NCBI RefSeq assembly: GCF_011801145.1
Contig: NZ_CP046172.1
Location: forward strand, 3,658,001 to 3,722,000
Origin: Nocardia arthritidis
GTDB taxonomy: Bacteria > Actinomycetota > Actinomycetes > Mycobacteriales > Mycobacteriaceae
Length of the DNA stretch: 64,000 nucleotides
Reading direction: 5' to 3'
How positions within the stretch are numbered: the first letter of the stretch is position 1; each line of letters opens with the position of its first letter. A program made the position numbers and the translations under genes. Below are positions 10,327 to 19,110 of this stretch, one piece after another. The notes beneath the pieces are model-generated. The model did not search any database. It worked only from the letters and a program-made list of their open reading frames with translations, and was not told the DNA's origin.

Positions 10327-11481
10327 TTGATTCTCCGCGGCCGTGTCGCACTGTTGACGGTGCCGATGCTGGTGGTGACCGCAGCCTGCGCGCTGTGTCC
10401 ACAGACGCCCGCCGACACGCTGCGTCGCGACCTCCTCGGCCTGGTGTCCGTAGGGGTATCCGGAGTGCAGGCGCGAGTAGCCCGCGACGATGCGGAATGG
10501 GCGGACAGTGCCGGTTATTCGGATCTGGAAACGAAAACACCGGTCGCCCCGGAGGGCTACTTCCGAATCGGAAGTCTCACAAAGACATTCGTTGCGGTAC
10601 TCGTGCTCCAACTCGTCGGGGAGGGGCGGCTCGGACTCGACGACGCTGTCGAGCGCTGGCTGCCGAACATGGTGCGGGGCAACGGAAACGACGGCAGAAC
10701 CGTGACCGTGCGGCAACTTGTGCAGCACCGCAGCGGTATTCACGACGGCCTCCCCACATACGACACCGCGGATCGATATCTCGCCGATCGGTACCGGACC
10801 CGGACGCCGCGGGAGGTAGTGGATTCCGCGATGCGCTATCCGCCGGATTTCCCGCCGGGGACCGATTGGGGTTACAGCAATACGAACTATCTGCTGCTCG
10901 GGATGATCATCGAGCGCATTACCGGTCGGCCGTGGTACGCGGAGCTCGGTTCGCGAATCCTGACGCCACTCGGGCTGCGGCATACGATCTGGCCCGGAGA
11001 TTCGCCGGACCTGCCGACGCCGCATGCGCGCGGCTACCAGCAGTTCGACGCCGATGGTCCACTCGTGGACGTAACCGAGCTGATCGATGCCGACGCATCG
11101 GGCGGCCTCGTCTCGACGTCTGCCGATGTGGGCGTCTTCTTGCGGGCACTGATGTCAGGGCGACTACTCGGCGAGGCACAGCTCGAAGAAATGAAGCGAT
11201 CGGTCCCGGTGCGCGCCGACATTCAACGCATCTGGCCCGGTGCCCGTTACGGATTGGGGCTGTTCGGTGTGCCGCTGTCGTGCGGTGGTGTCTACTGGAT
11301 GCACAACGGTGGCCAACTCGGCTTCATCACCGAGAACGGAGTTTCCGACGACGGTCATCGGAGCGCGGTGGTATCGCTGTCGACCGCATTGGCCGTCACC
11401 GAACCGCTCGAGCGCAGTGCGGCGTTCAAGGCGCAGCGCGGCGCGACGGTCCTCGTCGATCACGCCCTGTGCGGGCAGTAG
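10327..11481 (+). CDS. exported beta-lactamase-family serine hydrolase / D,D-carboxypeptidase-like
   Basis: A 384-residue serine beta-lactamase/penicillin-binding-fold hydrolase (class C/esterase type). The motifs are SLTK (nucleophile Ser82, Lys85), YSNTN, and HNGGQLG as the third motif. The N-terminus RVALLTVPMLVVTAACALC is a signal peptide with a nearby Cys pair; the lipobox is imperfect (TAAC), so lipidation is uncertain. TTG 10327 is chosen because AGAGGGGGAG stands just upstream; a longer frame from 10201 has no such site. Family members cleave D-Ala-D-Ala peptides, beta-lactams or esters; the substrate is not decidable here. Confidence 0.82.
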   Translation: MILRGRVALLTVPMLVVTAACALCPQTPADTLRRDLLGLVSVGVSGVQARVARDDAEWADSAGYSDLETKTPVAPEGYFRIGSLTKTFVAVLVLQLVGEGRLGLDDAVERWLPNMVRGNGNDGRTVTVRQLVQHRSGIHDGLPTYDTADRYLADRYRTRTPREVVDSAMRYPPDFPPGTDWGYSNTNYLLLGMIIERITGRPWYAELGSRILTPLGLRHTIWPGDSPDLPTPHARGYQQFDADGPLVDVTELIDADASGGLVSTSADVGVFLRALMSGRLLGEAQLEEMKRSVPVRADIQRIWPGARYGLGLFGVPLSCGGVYWMHNGGQLGFITENGVSDDGHRSAVVSLSTALAVTEPLERSAAFKAQRGATVLVDHALCGQ

Positions 11482-11493
11482 ACCCGGATTCCG

Positions 11494-12408
11494 TCATCCC
11501 GGCGGATGCGCTCGGACCATCGTGTCGGCGGTATGCGGTGATGGATAGCCGAGGCGACCCCGGGTGGTCAGCAGCACGACGATGGCCACGGCTCCGTAGC
11601 CGATCGCGCTCGCCAGGAGGATGTCACGGGATCTGTCGAGGTCGGGAAAGATCTCCGGCCACACCACGGACAGTAGATTGTTGTTGCTGGTGTGGATGAG
11701 TACGGCTACCGGCAGGCTTTCCCGCGTGTGGTTGAAGACCCAGGTGATGAGGATGCTGAGTTCGATGCCAACCACGGTGAATACCGCGATTGTCGGTAAG
11801 TCGTTGCGGCGCAGTGCCCAATCGGTGACGAAGAGCGGTAGGTGCCATCCCGACCAGAGCACACCCAGAACGAGCGTGCCGGTCAGCGGTCCCCGCCGTT
11901 GTTGTAGACGCGGTAGCGCGAAGTCACGCCAGCCCGGTTCCTCGGCGACCCCGGTCGTCAGCACCTGCACGAGCATCATCAGCAGATAGAGCGGCGAATA
12001 GAACAGCGCCGCCGCTACGTGCGTTCCCCGCAGACCCGATACCGCACCCGGCAGCACCAGCGTGCCCGCGACCAGAATCGCCGGCACTCCGGCCAACGCC
12101 AGTGCGTACCAACGACACCCGACCCGCCAGCGAGTCAGCCGGGCCCGCCATCGGCGCAGGCCGGTCCGGCCCTCGGTCATGGAGGTGATCAAGAACGCGG
12201 AGCCCAGCGGCCCCAGATAGGCGCCCGGCAGTAAGCCGCCGAGCTCCTCGTCCCCGAGAATCCGTGGAAAATGGACCGACCATATCCCCAAACCATTGCC
12301 GGACAACACATATGGGATCCACAACAACCAGCTCACTCCGTACGTCAGCCCGAAGAAGCACAGCAGATCGTGACGGCGCATGAATCCCGCGAATCCGTGA
12401 TTGCCCAT
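11494..12408 (-). CDS. CPBP-family intramembrane metalloprotease
   Basis: A 304-residue polytopic membrane protein (about 8 hydrophobic segments). It has the CPBP/Abi motif set: AEEPGWRDFALPRL (motif 1, Glu-Glu and Arg), LWSGWHLPLF (motif 2 His) and VLIHTSNNNLL (motif 3 His/Asn), which together form a Rce1-type glutamate protease site. ATG 12408 has AAGGGGGA 8 nt upstream. It is convergent with the serine hydrolase (12 nt apart) and divergent from the AraC gene. Family roles include processing of prenylated or small peptides and bacteriocin immunity; none can be assigned here. Confidence 0.88.
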   Translation of the reverse strand: MGNHGFAGFMRRHDLLCFFGLTYGVSWLLWIPYVLSGNGLGIWSVHFPRILGDEELGGLLPGAYLGPLGSAFLITSMTEGRTGLRRWRARLTRWRVGCRWYALALAGVPAILVAGTLVLPGAVSGLRGTHVAAALFYSPLYLLMMLVQVLTTGVAEEPGWRDFALPRLQQRRGPLTGTLVLGVLWSGWHLPLFVTDWALRRNDLPTIAVFTVVGIELSILITWVFNHTRESLPVAVLIHTSNNNLLSVVWPEIFPDLDRSRDILLASAIGYGAVAIVVLLTTRGRLGYPSPHTADTMVRAHPPG

Positions 12409-12623
12409 ATTCGAATCCCCCTTGTCCTCCCCGAAACGTAGACACGTGCTGACCGGCTTGTCGCGACACTCGTTTCACCAGATGACCCACTTTTTCGCGG
12501 CTGCCGAGTGCGCGGTCGCGTACCGGATACTGATCCGGTGTCGATGCGTGAATCGGCCGAATCCGCGGACCGATGGCGGCAATCCGCGCGCGATGCATCT
12601 GGGGGGCGCCGTTGGTAGCGGGA

Positions 12624-13436
12624 ATGGAAAGCGCGTCCCGGGCCGCTCATCCGGCGCTGCGGCATGTGGTGTCCGGATACTCCGGCTACCGGTTTCGCGG
12701 CGGCACCATCGCGGCGGCCCGGCGTTTGATTCCCGACCGGTCGATCACGCTGGTGATCAGTCTGGCCAACCCCTTACGGGTTCTCGACGGCTCCGCACCT
12801 TCCGCGGTATGTGCCCGGGCGCCGGTGCACGGACTGCGGATGGCGCCATTGCTGATCGCGAACGACCTTCAGCAGTACGCGTTCGAGCTCCGGCTGCATC
12901 CGATGGCGCTGCCCGCGTTATTCGGTCTACCCGCCGCCGAAATCACCGGTGCCGTGGTCGATTTGGCTGATCTCCCGGTGCCGTTGGCCGGATCTCTCCC
13001 GGAACGGCTTGCCGCGCAGCCCGATTGGGATGCTCAATTCGATGTGCTCGATACCTGTCTGCTGACGGCGTTGCGCGAGCACCAGGTCGTCCCCGAACTC
13101 GCCTGGTCGTGGCGCCGGATCGTCCACACCCGCGGTAAGGTCGGAATCGAACAGTTGGCGACCGAAATAGGGTGGAGCAGAAGGTATCTCACCCGTCGCT
13201 TCCGCAATGAGGTCGGCCTCGGTCCGAAGCAGCTGTCCCGACTGGTCCGTTTCGAACACTGCGCCGGAATGCTGCGCGCCACACCGGGTGGCCCGATTTC
13301 GGATATCGCGGCGGCCGGCGGTTACAGCGATCACGCGCATATGAGCAACGAATGGCGAGCGCTCGCCGGATGCGCACCCACCGAATATCTGGGCATGCTG
13401 ACCGGAAGCTGCGGCGGTCCGGCCGAAATCGCGTAG
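12624..13436 (+). CDS. AraC-family transcriptional regulator
   Basis: A 270-residue regulator. The N-terminal ~170 residues form a cupin-like sensing domain (YRFRGGTIAAARRLIPDRS...). The C-terminus carries the double helix-turn-helix of AraC/XylS: IEQLATEIGWSRRYLTRRF for the first, then ISDIAAAGGYSDHAHMSNEW for the second, with the family ending CAPTEYL. The start is uncertain among 12573, 12612 and ATG 12624; the last directly precedes the conserved part. The 215-nt gap to the divergent CPBP gene contains the shared promoters. Its target is probably local. Confidence 0.85.
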   Translation: MESASRAAHPALRHVVSGYSGYRFRGGTIAAARRLIPDRSITLVISLANPLRVLDGSAPSAVCARAPVHGLRMAPLLIANDLQQYAFELRLHPMALPALFGLPAAEITGAVVDLADLPVPLAGSLPERLAAQPDWDAQFDVLDTCLLTALREHQVVPELAWSWRRIVHTRGKVGIEQLATEIGWSRRYLTRRFRNEVGLGPKQLSRLVRFEHCAGMLRATPGGPISDIAAAGGYSDHAHMSNEWRALAGCAPTEYLGMLTGSCGGPAEIA

Positions 13437-13487
13437 CGCCAGCCCTGCTACCTGCGGAGATTCCTTTTACTCAAGACATCGCGGCGC

Positions 13488-14333
13488 ATGACCGGCACCG
13501 TCGTCCGGGTGAGTGAACTTCCGTTATCGCCGATGGGCGAACTCGATGACGCCGAGCTCTGTGACGCAGGGGCCGGTGACCGTACGGTGGTCGGTCGCGC
13601 GGTGCGCATTCTCGATGCGGTGGCAACGGGCACCCCTCCGGTATCGCTCGCCCGGCTGACGATCCGCACCGGCCTGCCAAAGGCGACGGTGCGGCGAATC
13701 GCCAACGGGTTGGCGCGGCGCGGGATGCTCACCGCGACATCGATGGGTTACCGTATCGGCCCGCGACTGCTGTGGCAGGGCATGAGATCCCGGGACCGGC
13801 AGCGCGAAACCATTACCGTGCAACCGTATTTGCAGGAGTTGTATGCCTGTTCCGACGCGCAAATCGCATGGTACGCCATCCGCTGTCACGGTGAACTGGC
13901 CATCGCGGCAACCGCTTTCGGGCTGGCCGACCGTGCGATCGTCCAGGCGACGTCCCGGCTCGACCTTTCCGCTTTCGGCCCGAGCCTCGTGCTGACCGCC
14001 GCGGGGCGACTGCACATCGCCCACGACGACGAGCTCATCGACCGGATATCCACGACCAGTTGTCCGCCGCTGACGAACCATTCGGTCACCGACCCGAAAC
14101 GGCTACGCGCCCTGCTCGACGCGGCGCGCGCAACCGGATCGGCGCTGGAATACGAACAGGTGTTGCGCGGTTGGAGCTGTGCCGCGGAGGCGGTGTACGA
14201 CACATCCGGCGACCTCATCGGGGTGCTCGGGGTGCTCGGCCGGGGCTTCAGCGTGGCCCGGCGCGGACTGCGCCCCAAAATCCACCGGCTCGTGACCGAG
14301 CTCCAGACAGAGCTGACAGGATTGCGGCCATGA
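13488..14333 (+). CDS. IclR-family transcriptional regulator
   Basis: A 281-residue protein with an N-terminal winged helix (VGRAVRILDAVATG ... LTIRTGLPKATVRRIANGLARRGML) at residues ~35-85 and a C-terminal IclR effector-binding domain (AIVQATSRLDLSAFGPSLVLTAAGR, ending with GLRPKIHRLV). The first ~30 residues are a nonconserved acidic extension. Its stop overlaps the start of the next gene (ATGA at 14330-14333), so it is translationally coupled to the flavin oxidoreductase and probably controls it. Confidence 0.85.
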   Translation: MTGTVVRVSELPLSPMGELDDAELCDAGAGDRTVVGRAVRILDAVATGTPPVSLARLTIRTGLPKATVRRIANGLARRGMLTATSMGYRIGPRLLWQGMRSRDRQRETITVQPYLQELYACSDAQIAWYAIRCHGELAIAATAFGLADRAIVQATSRLDLSAFGPSLVLTAAGRLHIAHDDELIDRISTTSCPPLTNHSVTDPKRLRALLDAARATGSALEYEQVLRGWSCAAEAVYDTSGDLIGVLGVLGRGFSVARRGLRPKIHRLVTELQTELTGLRP

Positions 14334-15346
14334 GGATTTCGGTGCTCGACCATTCACCGGTCGCATCGGGGGCGACCGCCGCCGATGCGTTGGCCAACAC
14401 CGTCGCCCTGGCCAGGCACGCCGATCGCCTCGGCTACCACCGGTTCTGGCTCGCCGAGCATCACGGATTGCCCTCACACGCCGGCCCGGCGCCCGAGATC
14501 ATGATCGGGCGGGTCGCGGCCGAAACCTCCGGTATCCGAATCGGATCCGGCGGCATACTGCTTACGCTTTACAGTCCGTTGAAGGTCGCGGAGGTGTTCC
14601 GGACGCTGCACGCGCTCTATCCGGGGCGCATCGATCTGGGGATCGGGCGATCGACCGGGGCGTTGCCCCTGGAGGTCCGCGCCCTCGGCCGCGATCCGGA
14701 CCGGCCGCCCACCGAAGCCGAATTCCAGTCCCAGCTGAGCGAATTACTCGGTTTCCTGAGTGACAGCCTGCCCGCCGACCACCCATACGAACCGATCGTG
14801 GTCATGCCCGCGACACCGGACGCACCGCCGGTCTGGTTGCTCGGATCGAGCCCGGCCAGCGCGATCATGGCCGCCCGCAACGGATTACCGTACTCCTACG
14901 CACACTTCATCAACCCCGCCGCCACCGAGACCGCGCTGGACGCATACCGCCGCGAATTCGCGTCCGCCGCATCCGGAACCACGCCGCGTGTACTCCTCGG
15001 TGTCGGAATATATTGCGCGGAAACCGAATCCGAAGCCCACCGGCTGTACGCCAGCCACCGCGCGCTGCGTGGCCGGATGGTCCGGTCGCGGTTCGCGCCG
15101 GTCCCCGACCCCGATACCGCGCTCGCGGAACTGGCGTCGGCGCCCGACCTGTTGGCCGACGACGAATCACCCTGGCCCCGTTGCCTCGTCGGCACCCCGG
15201 ACCAGATCCGCGCGCTGATCATCAAGATGACAGCGGAACTGTCCGTCGACGAACTGATCGTCATGTCGATCGTCCACGATCACGCGGCGCGCGTCCGGTC
15301 GTACGAATTACTGGCCGAAGCAATGGAACTCACGCCCCGGGCCTGA
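14330..15346 (+). CDS. LLM-class (luciferase-like) flavin-dependent oxidoreductase
   Basis: A 338-residue TIM-barrel oxidoreductase of the bacterial luciferase family, closest to the MsnO8-type group: ISVLDHSPVASG at the N-terminus, HRFWLAEHHGLPSHAG, IRIGSGGILLTLYSPLKVAE, and PGRIDLGIGRSTG. Such enzymes use reduced FMN (or F420) and oxygen to oxidise small organics. Start ATG 14330 overlaps the IclR stop by 4 nt, placing both in one operon. No partner flavin reductase gene is adjacent. Confidence 0.87.
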   Translation: MRISVLDHSPVASGATAADALANTVALARHADRLGYHRFWLAEHHGLPSHAGPAPEIMIGRVAAETSGIRIGSGGILLTLYSPLKVAEVFRTLHALYPGRIDLGIGRSTGALPLEVRALGRDPDRPPTEAEFQSQLSELLGFLSDSLPADHPYEPIVVMPATPDAPPVWLLGSSPASAIMAARNGLPYSYAHFINPAATETALDAYRREFASAASGTTPRVLLGVGIYCAETESEAHRLYASHRALRGRMVRSRFAPVPDPDTALAELASAPDLLADDESPWPRCLVGTPDQIRALIIKMTAELSVDELIVMSIVHDHAARVRSYELLAEAMELTPRA

Positions 15347-15390
15347 GCTTCAGCCCGCACGGAGTCACGCACCCGCGAGCGGCAGGAATG

Positions 15391-15957
15391 TCAGTTCGGC
15401 CGACCCGCACCGCAATCGCGGTTGAACGCGGTGGGCTCATAGGAGACACGATCGTCACGGATGAAGCCGGTGTGCTTGTTGCCGTGGTCGTACAGCATGA
15501 TCCAGCGCGTATTGTCGACGCGCACATAGCACGCCGCCGACAGCTCGTGCGCATTGAAGGCCTGCCCCTGATTGCATCCCTCCCAAGGGCATTGGTAAAT
15601 GATCTCCGAATCCTGTTGGGTCAGGCGCACATTGTTGCCGATCCCCGGCTGTGAACCATCACCGTCGCATGGGCCGGGCGGCGCAGTTCCTTCGATGAAG
15701 CCCTCGTGGCTGTTGGCCGTGTTGTAGACCCAGTACCACATGTTCTCGCTCGTGCGGACGAGACAGAAGAGATGCAGCCAGTCGCCCTGGTGGGTCTGCC
15801 CTACATTGCAGTTGTTGGCCGGACACTGATGGATCGGCCAATCGCTCAGCATCTGGTACCACACATCCTGGGTCTGGGCGTGCGCCGGTGCGATCGACGT
15901 CCCCAGCACGGTGACGGTGGCGATCAGCAATGAGCGCACGATTCCTGGTCTGTACAT
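15391..15957 (-). CDS. secreted protein with two SH3-like Cys-containing modules
   Basis: A 188-residue exported protein. ATG 15957 follows GGGAGG by 6 nt, and the signal peptide is MYRPGIVRSLLIATVTVLGT with cleavage after AHA. The mature part is a tandem duplication: module 1 has QCPANNCNVGQ ... CLVRTSENMWYWVYN ... SHEGFI; module 2 has QCPWEGCNQGQ ... CYVRVDNTRWIMLYD ... KHTGFI. Each unit has a Cys-x4-Cys pair, a third Cys and an aromatic strand, consistent with a bacterial SH3-like fold for cell-wall or peptide binding (inference). It is divergent from the YbaB/EspC operon across 144 nt. Confidence 0.75.
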   Translation of the reverse strand: MYRPGIVRSLLIATVTVLGTSIAPAHAQTQDVWYQMLSDWPIHQCPANNCNVGQTHQGDWLHLFCLVRTSENMWYWVYNTANSHEGFIEGTAPPGPCDGDGSQPGIGNNVRLTQQDSEIIYQCPWEGCNQGQAFNAHELSAACYVRVDNTRWIMLYDHGNKHTGFIRDDRVSYEPTAFNRDCGAGRPN

Positions 15958-16101
15958 TGCTTGCCTCCCACTGCCGCTCGCGAATTCGTCAACCAGCATG
16001 CGGTAACTGTGGGGCGCGACACTCCGCAGTGAATTCTCCGCTGCTTTCGATCTATTGACCGACCTGCGGCCACAAACCACTGACCTAGCGAAAGAGTAAC
16101 C

Positions 16102-16410
16102 GTGTCGGATTTCGACCGCATCTATGACCACGTCCGGGAAATGAACAGAGATTGGAACCGGACCGTACAAAATATCCGTGACGGACGACCAGAATTATCC
16201 GACCGGCTGTATCGACTCGAGATCACCGGCGCGGATACGAGGTTCGGAACCGTCGAGATCGATGGCCGCGGAATCCTGCGATCCATCGATCTCGATGCGC
16301 ACCGGGCAGCCGGTGTCTATGAGGCCGATGTGATCGGATCCGTGATAATCGCCGCCAACGCCGCGCTCGAGCGGGCTCGTTCGGCCGATGGGGCAGGTGG
16401 CGACCGATGA
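16102..16410 (+). CDS. YbaB/EbfC-like small protein of an ESX-type module
   Basis: A 102-residue protein starting at GTG 16102. An N-terminal helix (FDRIYDHVREMNRDWNRTVQ) is followed by the YbaB-like beta sheet (EITGADTRFGTVEIDGRGILRSIDLD) and a final helix (VIGSVIIAANAALERARS). YbaB/EbfC proteins bind DNA as dimers. In mycobacteria and nocardiae short relatives sit beside type VII secretion substrates, where their role is unclear. Its stop overlaps the next start (ATGA), and it is the first gene of a coupled set of three. Confidence 0.7.
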   Translation: MSDFDRIYDHVREMNRDWNRTVQNIRDGRPELSDRLYRLEITGADTRFGTVEIDGRGILRSIDLDAHRAAGVYEADVIGSVIIAANAALERARSADGAGGDR

Positions 16411-16715
16411 CCGACTTTCGCGTCGTACCCAGAGCGTTGCGCAGACGGTCCGACGCAATCGTCGAATGCTCGAACCGATACGGCACCGCGGTCGGGCTGA
16501 TCGCGTCGAAAAGTATGGGTGACAAAGTGCTGGGGAGGTTCGGTGAGGGCATTCCAGCGATTTTCAACGAGGCGGCCCGAAGCGTGGTAGAAGCGCTTGG
16601 CAAGAGTGGGGAAGCTGTGCATTCCGCCGGTGTCGGTATCGGTGAATGCGCGAATATTTACGAGCGGATGGATGCCGAGTTCTACCGTCGGTTCGGATAT
16701 CTGGCCGAGAAATAG
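16407..16715 (+). CDS. EspC/WXG100-like type VII secretion-associated protein
   Basis: A 102-residue, all-helical protein of WXG100-like size. Helix 1 (PRALRRRSDAIVECSNRYGTAV) and helix 2 (SVVEALGKSGEAVHSAGVGIGECANIYERMDAEF) flank a loop with the FGEGIP segment. The pattern agrees with the EspC-type ESX target family (DUF2580), whose members end in a helix containing Y-x3-D; here YERMD is visible. No WxG is present, as in EspC relatives. ATGA overlap with the YbaB-like gene implies coupled synthesis. Assignment rests on pattern and context. Confidence 0.65.
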   Translation: MTDFRVVPRALRRRSDAIVECSNRYGTAVGLIASKSMGDKVLGRFGEGIPAIFNEAARSVVEALGKSGEAVHSAGVGIGECANIYERMDAEFYRRFGYLAEK

Positions 16716-16727
16716 AGGTGAGCGAAA

Positions 16728-17459
16728 ATGGGTGGTAAGACCGCCAAGGGGTATCCGGTACCGGTCGAGCGCAATCCCGACGATCTGCCGGCCCAGCAGG
16801 TCTTTCCGTGGGATCAGGCGGCGGCTGTCGTCACCGCCGGCGATCGGATGGATATGCCGATAGTGCGAACTTATGTCGATATGATCCAAGATATGCTGGG
16901 CCACCCGGGGGCCGTCGCGAGTATTCGGGACAGTTGGCAGGATGCGGTCGGTCATCTCACCAAGGCCACGGACGGCGGCGCCGGCGGCAACAGCTTGCCG
17001 ACCACGATGGCGGATCTCGGTTTCTATTGGGATGGGCGTGGCTTCAATGCCGCCAAAGAATATGTAACCTATGTTACCTCCACCACGAAGGAGGTGACGG
17101 ACATCATTGTCAAGATTGCCAAGGAGATCGATAAATTCAGGTCCCAGATCATGAATTGCTATGGTCAGGCGATCGAGCATATCGCGAATTGTGCGGCGAT
17201 TGTCGTCAGGCTCGCCGGAGATGTGATCACCGATTTCTTTACGGCGAATTTTTCCGGTATATGCACCGCTCTCGTCGACGCGCTCACGGAGTTCATCAAA
17301 GAAGCCGGGAAGGTGATCAGGGATATCATTGGATACCGGAGTGACGCCGAGACGGCGGTCAATAATCTGAAAACCGACGCGAAGAATCTCAGAACCGTCG
17401 CACCGATCGCCGAGAGCGCTCTCCAGAGCCGGAACTGGAGTCCGAAGCCGGCCGGCTAG
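16728..17459 (+). CDS. large helical ESX-substrate-like protein with YWDG motif
   Basis: A 243-residue protein. The first ~25 residues are extended and Pro-rich, then come helices, a Gly-rich linker (TDGGAGGNS), the motif FYWDGRGFNAAKEY at residues 99-112, and a long helical run with hydrophobic stretches (IEHIANCAAIVVRLAGDVI). A tight turn bearing W-x-G followed by a helix with a Tyr is the architecture of WXG100-superfamily proteins. It lies 12 nt after the EspC-like gene. The protein at 33641 has the same motif (YWKG) and the same neighbours, so the two are probably functional counterparts. It has no Sec signal, consistent with type VII export (inference). Confidence 0.65.
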   Translation: MGGKTAKGYPVPVERNPDDLPAQQVFPWDQAAAVVTAGDRMDMPIVRTYVDMIQDMLGHPGAVASIRDSWQDAVGHLTKATDGGAGGNSLPTTMADLGFYWDGRGFNAAKEYVTYVTSTTKEVTDIIVKIAKEIDKFRSQIMNCYGQAIEHIANCAAIVVRLAGDVITDFFTANFSGICTALVDALTEFIKEAGKVIRDIIGYRSDAETAVNNLKTDAKNLRTVAPIAESALQSRNWSPKPAG

Positions 17460-17549
17460 TGGCGGGCGCCGCCGAACCGGAGTGCGCCCCAGCTCGCCGA
17501 TCACGCCGAGTGACCACCACGATCCGGGGAACAGCGATACATCTGTCCG

Positions 17550-18674
17550 ATGCGCGGGCAGAATGTTACTGTCGGTTGTGTCAACGCCCGTTCACAGAAT
17601 GTGAGTGTTTTGTTGGGTCGGATCAGCGGCGTCTTGTGTGTTCTGGCGCTCGTGACAGGTGTTTGCGGCTGGGGTGCGGCTACGTCCACTGCGGATCCGG
17701 CCAGCGAAACATTCACTCTCCCATTGGTTTCCGATGCGGCGAAGAGTCTCGCATCGGGGCTGCATCTGTCAGTGTCCATCGCCGGCGGCTCGGACAAGAT
17801 CGTCGAGGTCGACACCGGGTCGCGGGGCGTGGTGGTGGCTCGCTCGGCGATCGGATCCCAAGCCGTCGATACCGGGCAGAAGGGTTGGCTCGAATACACC
17901 AGTGACGGGCTGATTCTTTCCGGAGAGTACTTCCTCGCTCCCATCACGTTCCACACCGCTCGAGCGACGGTGGAGACGATTCCCGTGCGCGTCCTAGGTG
18001 TCGAATCAAGCAGCTGCGACAGCAAATATCCGCACTGCACACCCGACGCGAACATCGACCACATCGGCATGCTCGGCGTCGGCTACGGCGAGTATGCCAA
18101 GACCAGCGATACTCCCACGACCGAAGTCAATCCATTCCTGGAGTTGCGGGCCATGCAGTCGGGCGCTGCCCGACGCGGCTATGTCATTACGCGCAACGGC
18201 ATCACGCTCGGCCCAACGGCGGACGACCTGGCCTCGTTCAGGCAGATCGCTCTGCCGAAGGACGGGCCGTCGGCGGGTCCGGCGGGTTTGCCCGGCAGTT
18301 GGGGACCTGCGCCAGGGTGTTTCGCCCTGCCCGAGAACGGCAACGAAAAGCGCTGCGGGACAGTCCTGTTCGATACCGGAATCGGCACGATGATCGTCGG
18401 CCTCGATGCCGCCCAGCGACCGTCGACCATGCACGACACCATTCCGAACGGCACGCGGATCCATATCGGCACACCGGACTTCACCGACCCCGCACTCGAC
18501 TATTCCATCACCACCGGCGCGGCCGACGATCCTCTTGCCCCACAGGGCAATCCGGCCGCCCGCTGGTCGCGATCGGGCCCCTTCGTCAATACCGGCCGAC
18601 ATGTACTCGCCGGTTACGACTACCTTTTCGACGCCGACGCCGGACGCATCGGCTTCCGGAAGGATCCGGGCTGA
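17550..18674 (+). CDS. secreted pepsin-like aspartic protease (PecA-domain type)
   Basis: A 374-residue exported protein with a hydrophobic signal segment (ISGVLCVLALVTGVCGWG, cleavage near residue 48). It has two catalytic-type Asp motifs: VEVDTGSRGVVV (Asp88) and VLFDTGIGTMIVGL (Asp275), which is the bilobed layout of pepsin. A flap-like segment (WLEYTSDGLILSGEY) follows the first, and HIGMLGVGYG lies between them. Cys156/Cys163 and Cys257/Cys269 could be disulfides. The closest known analogues are the aspartic protease domains of mycobacterial PE_PGRS35 (PecA) and PE_PGRS16. Here the domain has a Sec-type leader instead of PE. The start may be 17550 or GTG 17601. It lies 90 nt downstream of the ESX-like trio. 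Confidence 0.8.
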   Translation: MRGQNVTVGCVNARSQNVSVLLGRISGVLCVLALVTGVCGWGAATSTADPASETFTLPLVSDAAKSLASGLHLSVSIAGGSDKIVEVDTGSRGVVVARSAIGSQAVDTGQKGWLEYTSDGLILSGEYFLAPITFHTARATVETIPVRVLGVESSSCDSKYPHCTPDANIDHIGMLGVGYGEYAKTSDTPTTEVNPFLELRAMQSGAARRGYVITRNGITLGPTADDLASFRQIALPKDGPSAGPAGLPGSWGPAPGCFALPENGNEKRCGTVLFDTGIGTMIVGLDAAQRPSTMHDTIPNGTRIHIGTPDFTDPALDYSITTGAADDPLAPQGNPAARWSRSGPFVNTGRHVLAGYDYLFDADAGRIGFRKDPG

Positions 18675-18825
18675 GCCTGTTCGGTCGACGACGATCTCGA
18701 GCGGCATCGAGTGCTGATAGCGGCAGACCGGAACCGCTTTCCGACAGTCCTGGCGGAAACCGGTGCGTCCAGTTTCGTCCGGTAGCGTGGTCCGAAGGGA
18801 TCATTGCTGCGGCCTTGGAGGTTCG

Positions 18826-19104
18826 ATGCGGGCGACGTGGAACGGCGTGGTGTTGGCCGAGAGCGATGACACCGTGGTGGTGGAGGGGAACCACTACTTT
18901 CCGGTGGAGTCGTTGCGGAAGGAGTATTTCCTGGCCAGCGATACGCACACGGTGTGTCCGTGGAAGGGCGTCGCGTCGTACTACACCGTCGCGGTGGAGG
19001 GCGCGAAGAATCCGGATGCCGCGTGGTACTACCCGGATCCGAAGCCCGAGGCGGAAATGGTGCGGGACCGGGTCGCGTTCTGGCGCGGCGTCGTGATCGG
19101 CTAG
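18826..19104 (+). CDS. DUF427 domain protein
   Basis: A 92-residue cytoplasmic protein of the DUF427 family: MRATWNGVVLAESDDTVVVEGNHYFP, then TVCPWKGVASYYTV and AAWYYPDPKPEAE. The family has a small beta-rich fold of unknown function. ATG 18826 has TTGGAGG 5 nt upstream; an upstream extension to 18763 is not family-like. TAGCGT at 18783-18788 may be its -10 box. It is followed 6 nt later by an alpha/beta hydrolase, so the two form an operon. Confidence 0.85.
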   Translation: MRATWNGVVLAESDDTVVVEGNHYFPVESLRKEYFLASDTHTVCPWKGVASYYTVAVEGAKNPDAAWYYPDPKPEAEMVRDRVAFWRGVVIG

Positions 19105-19110
19105 CTCCGG

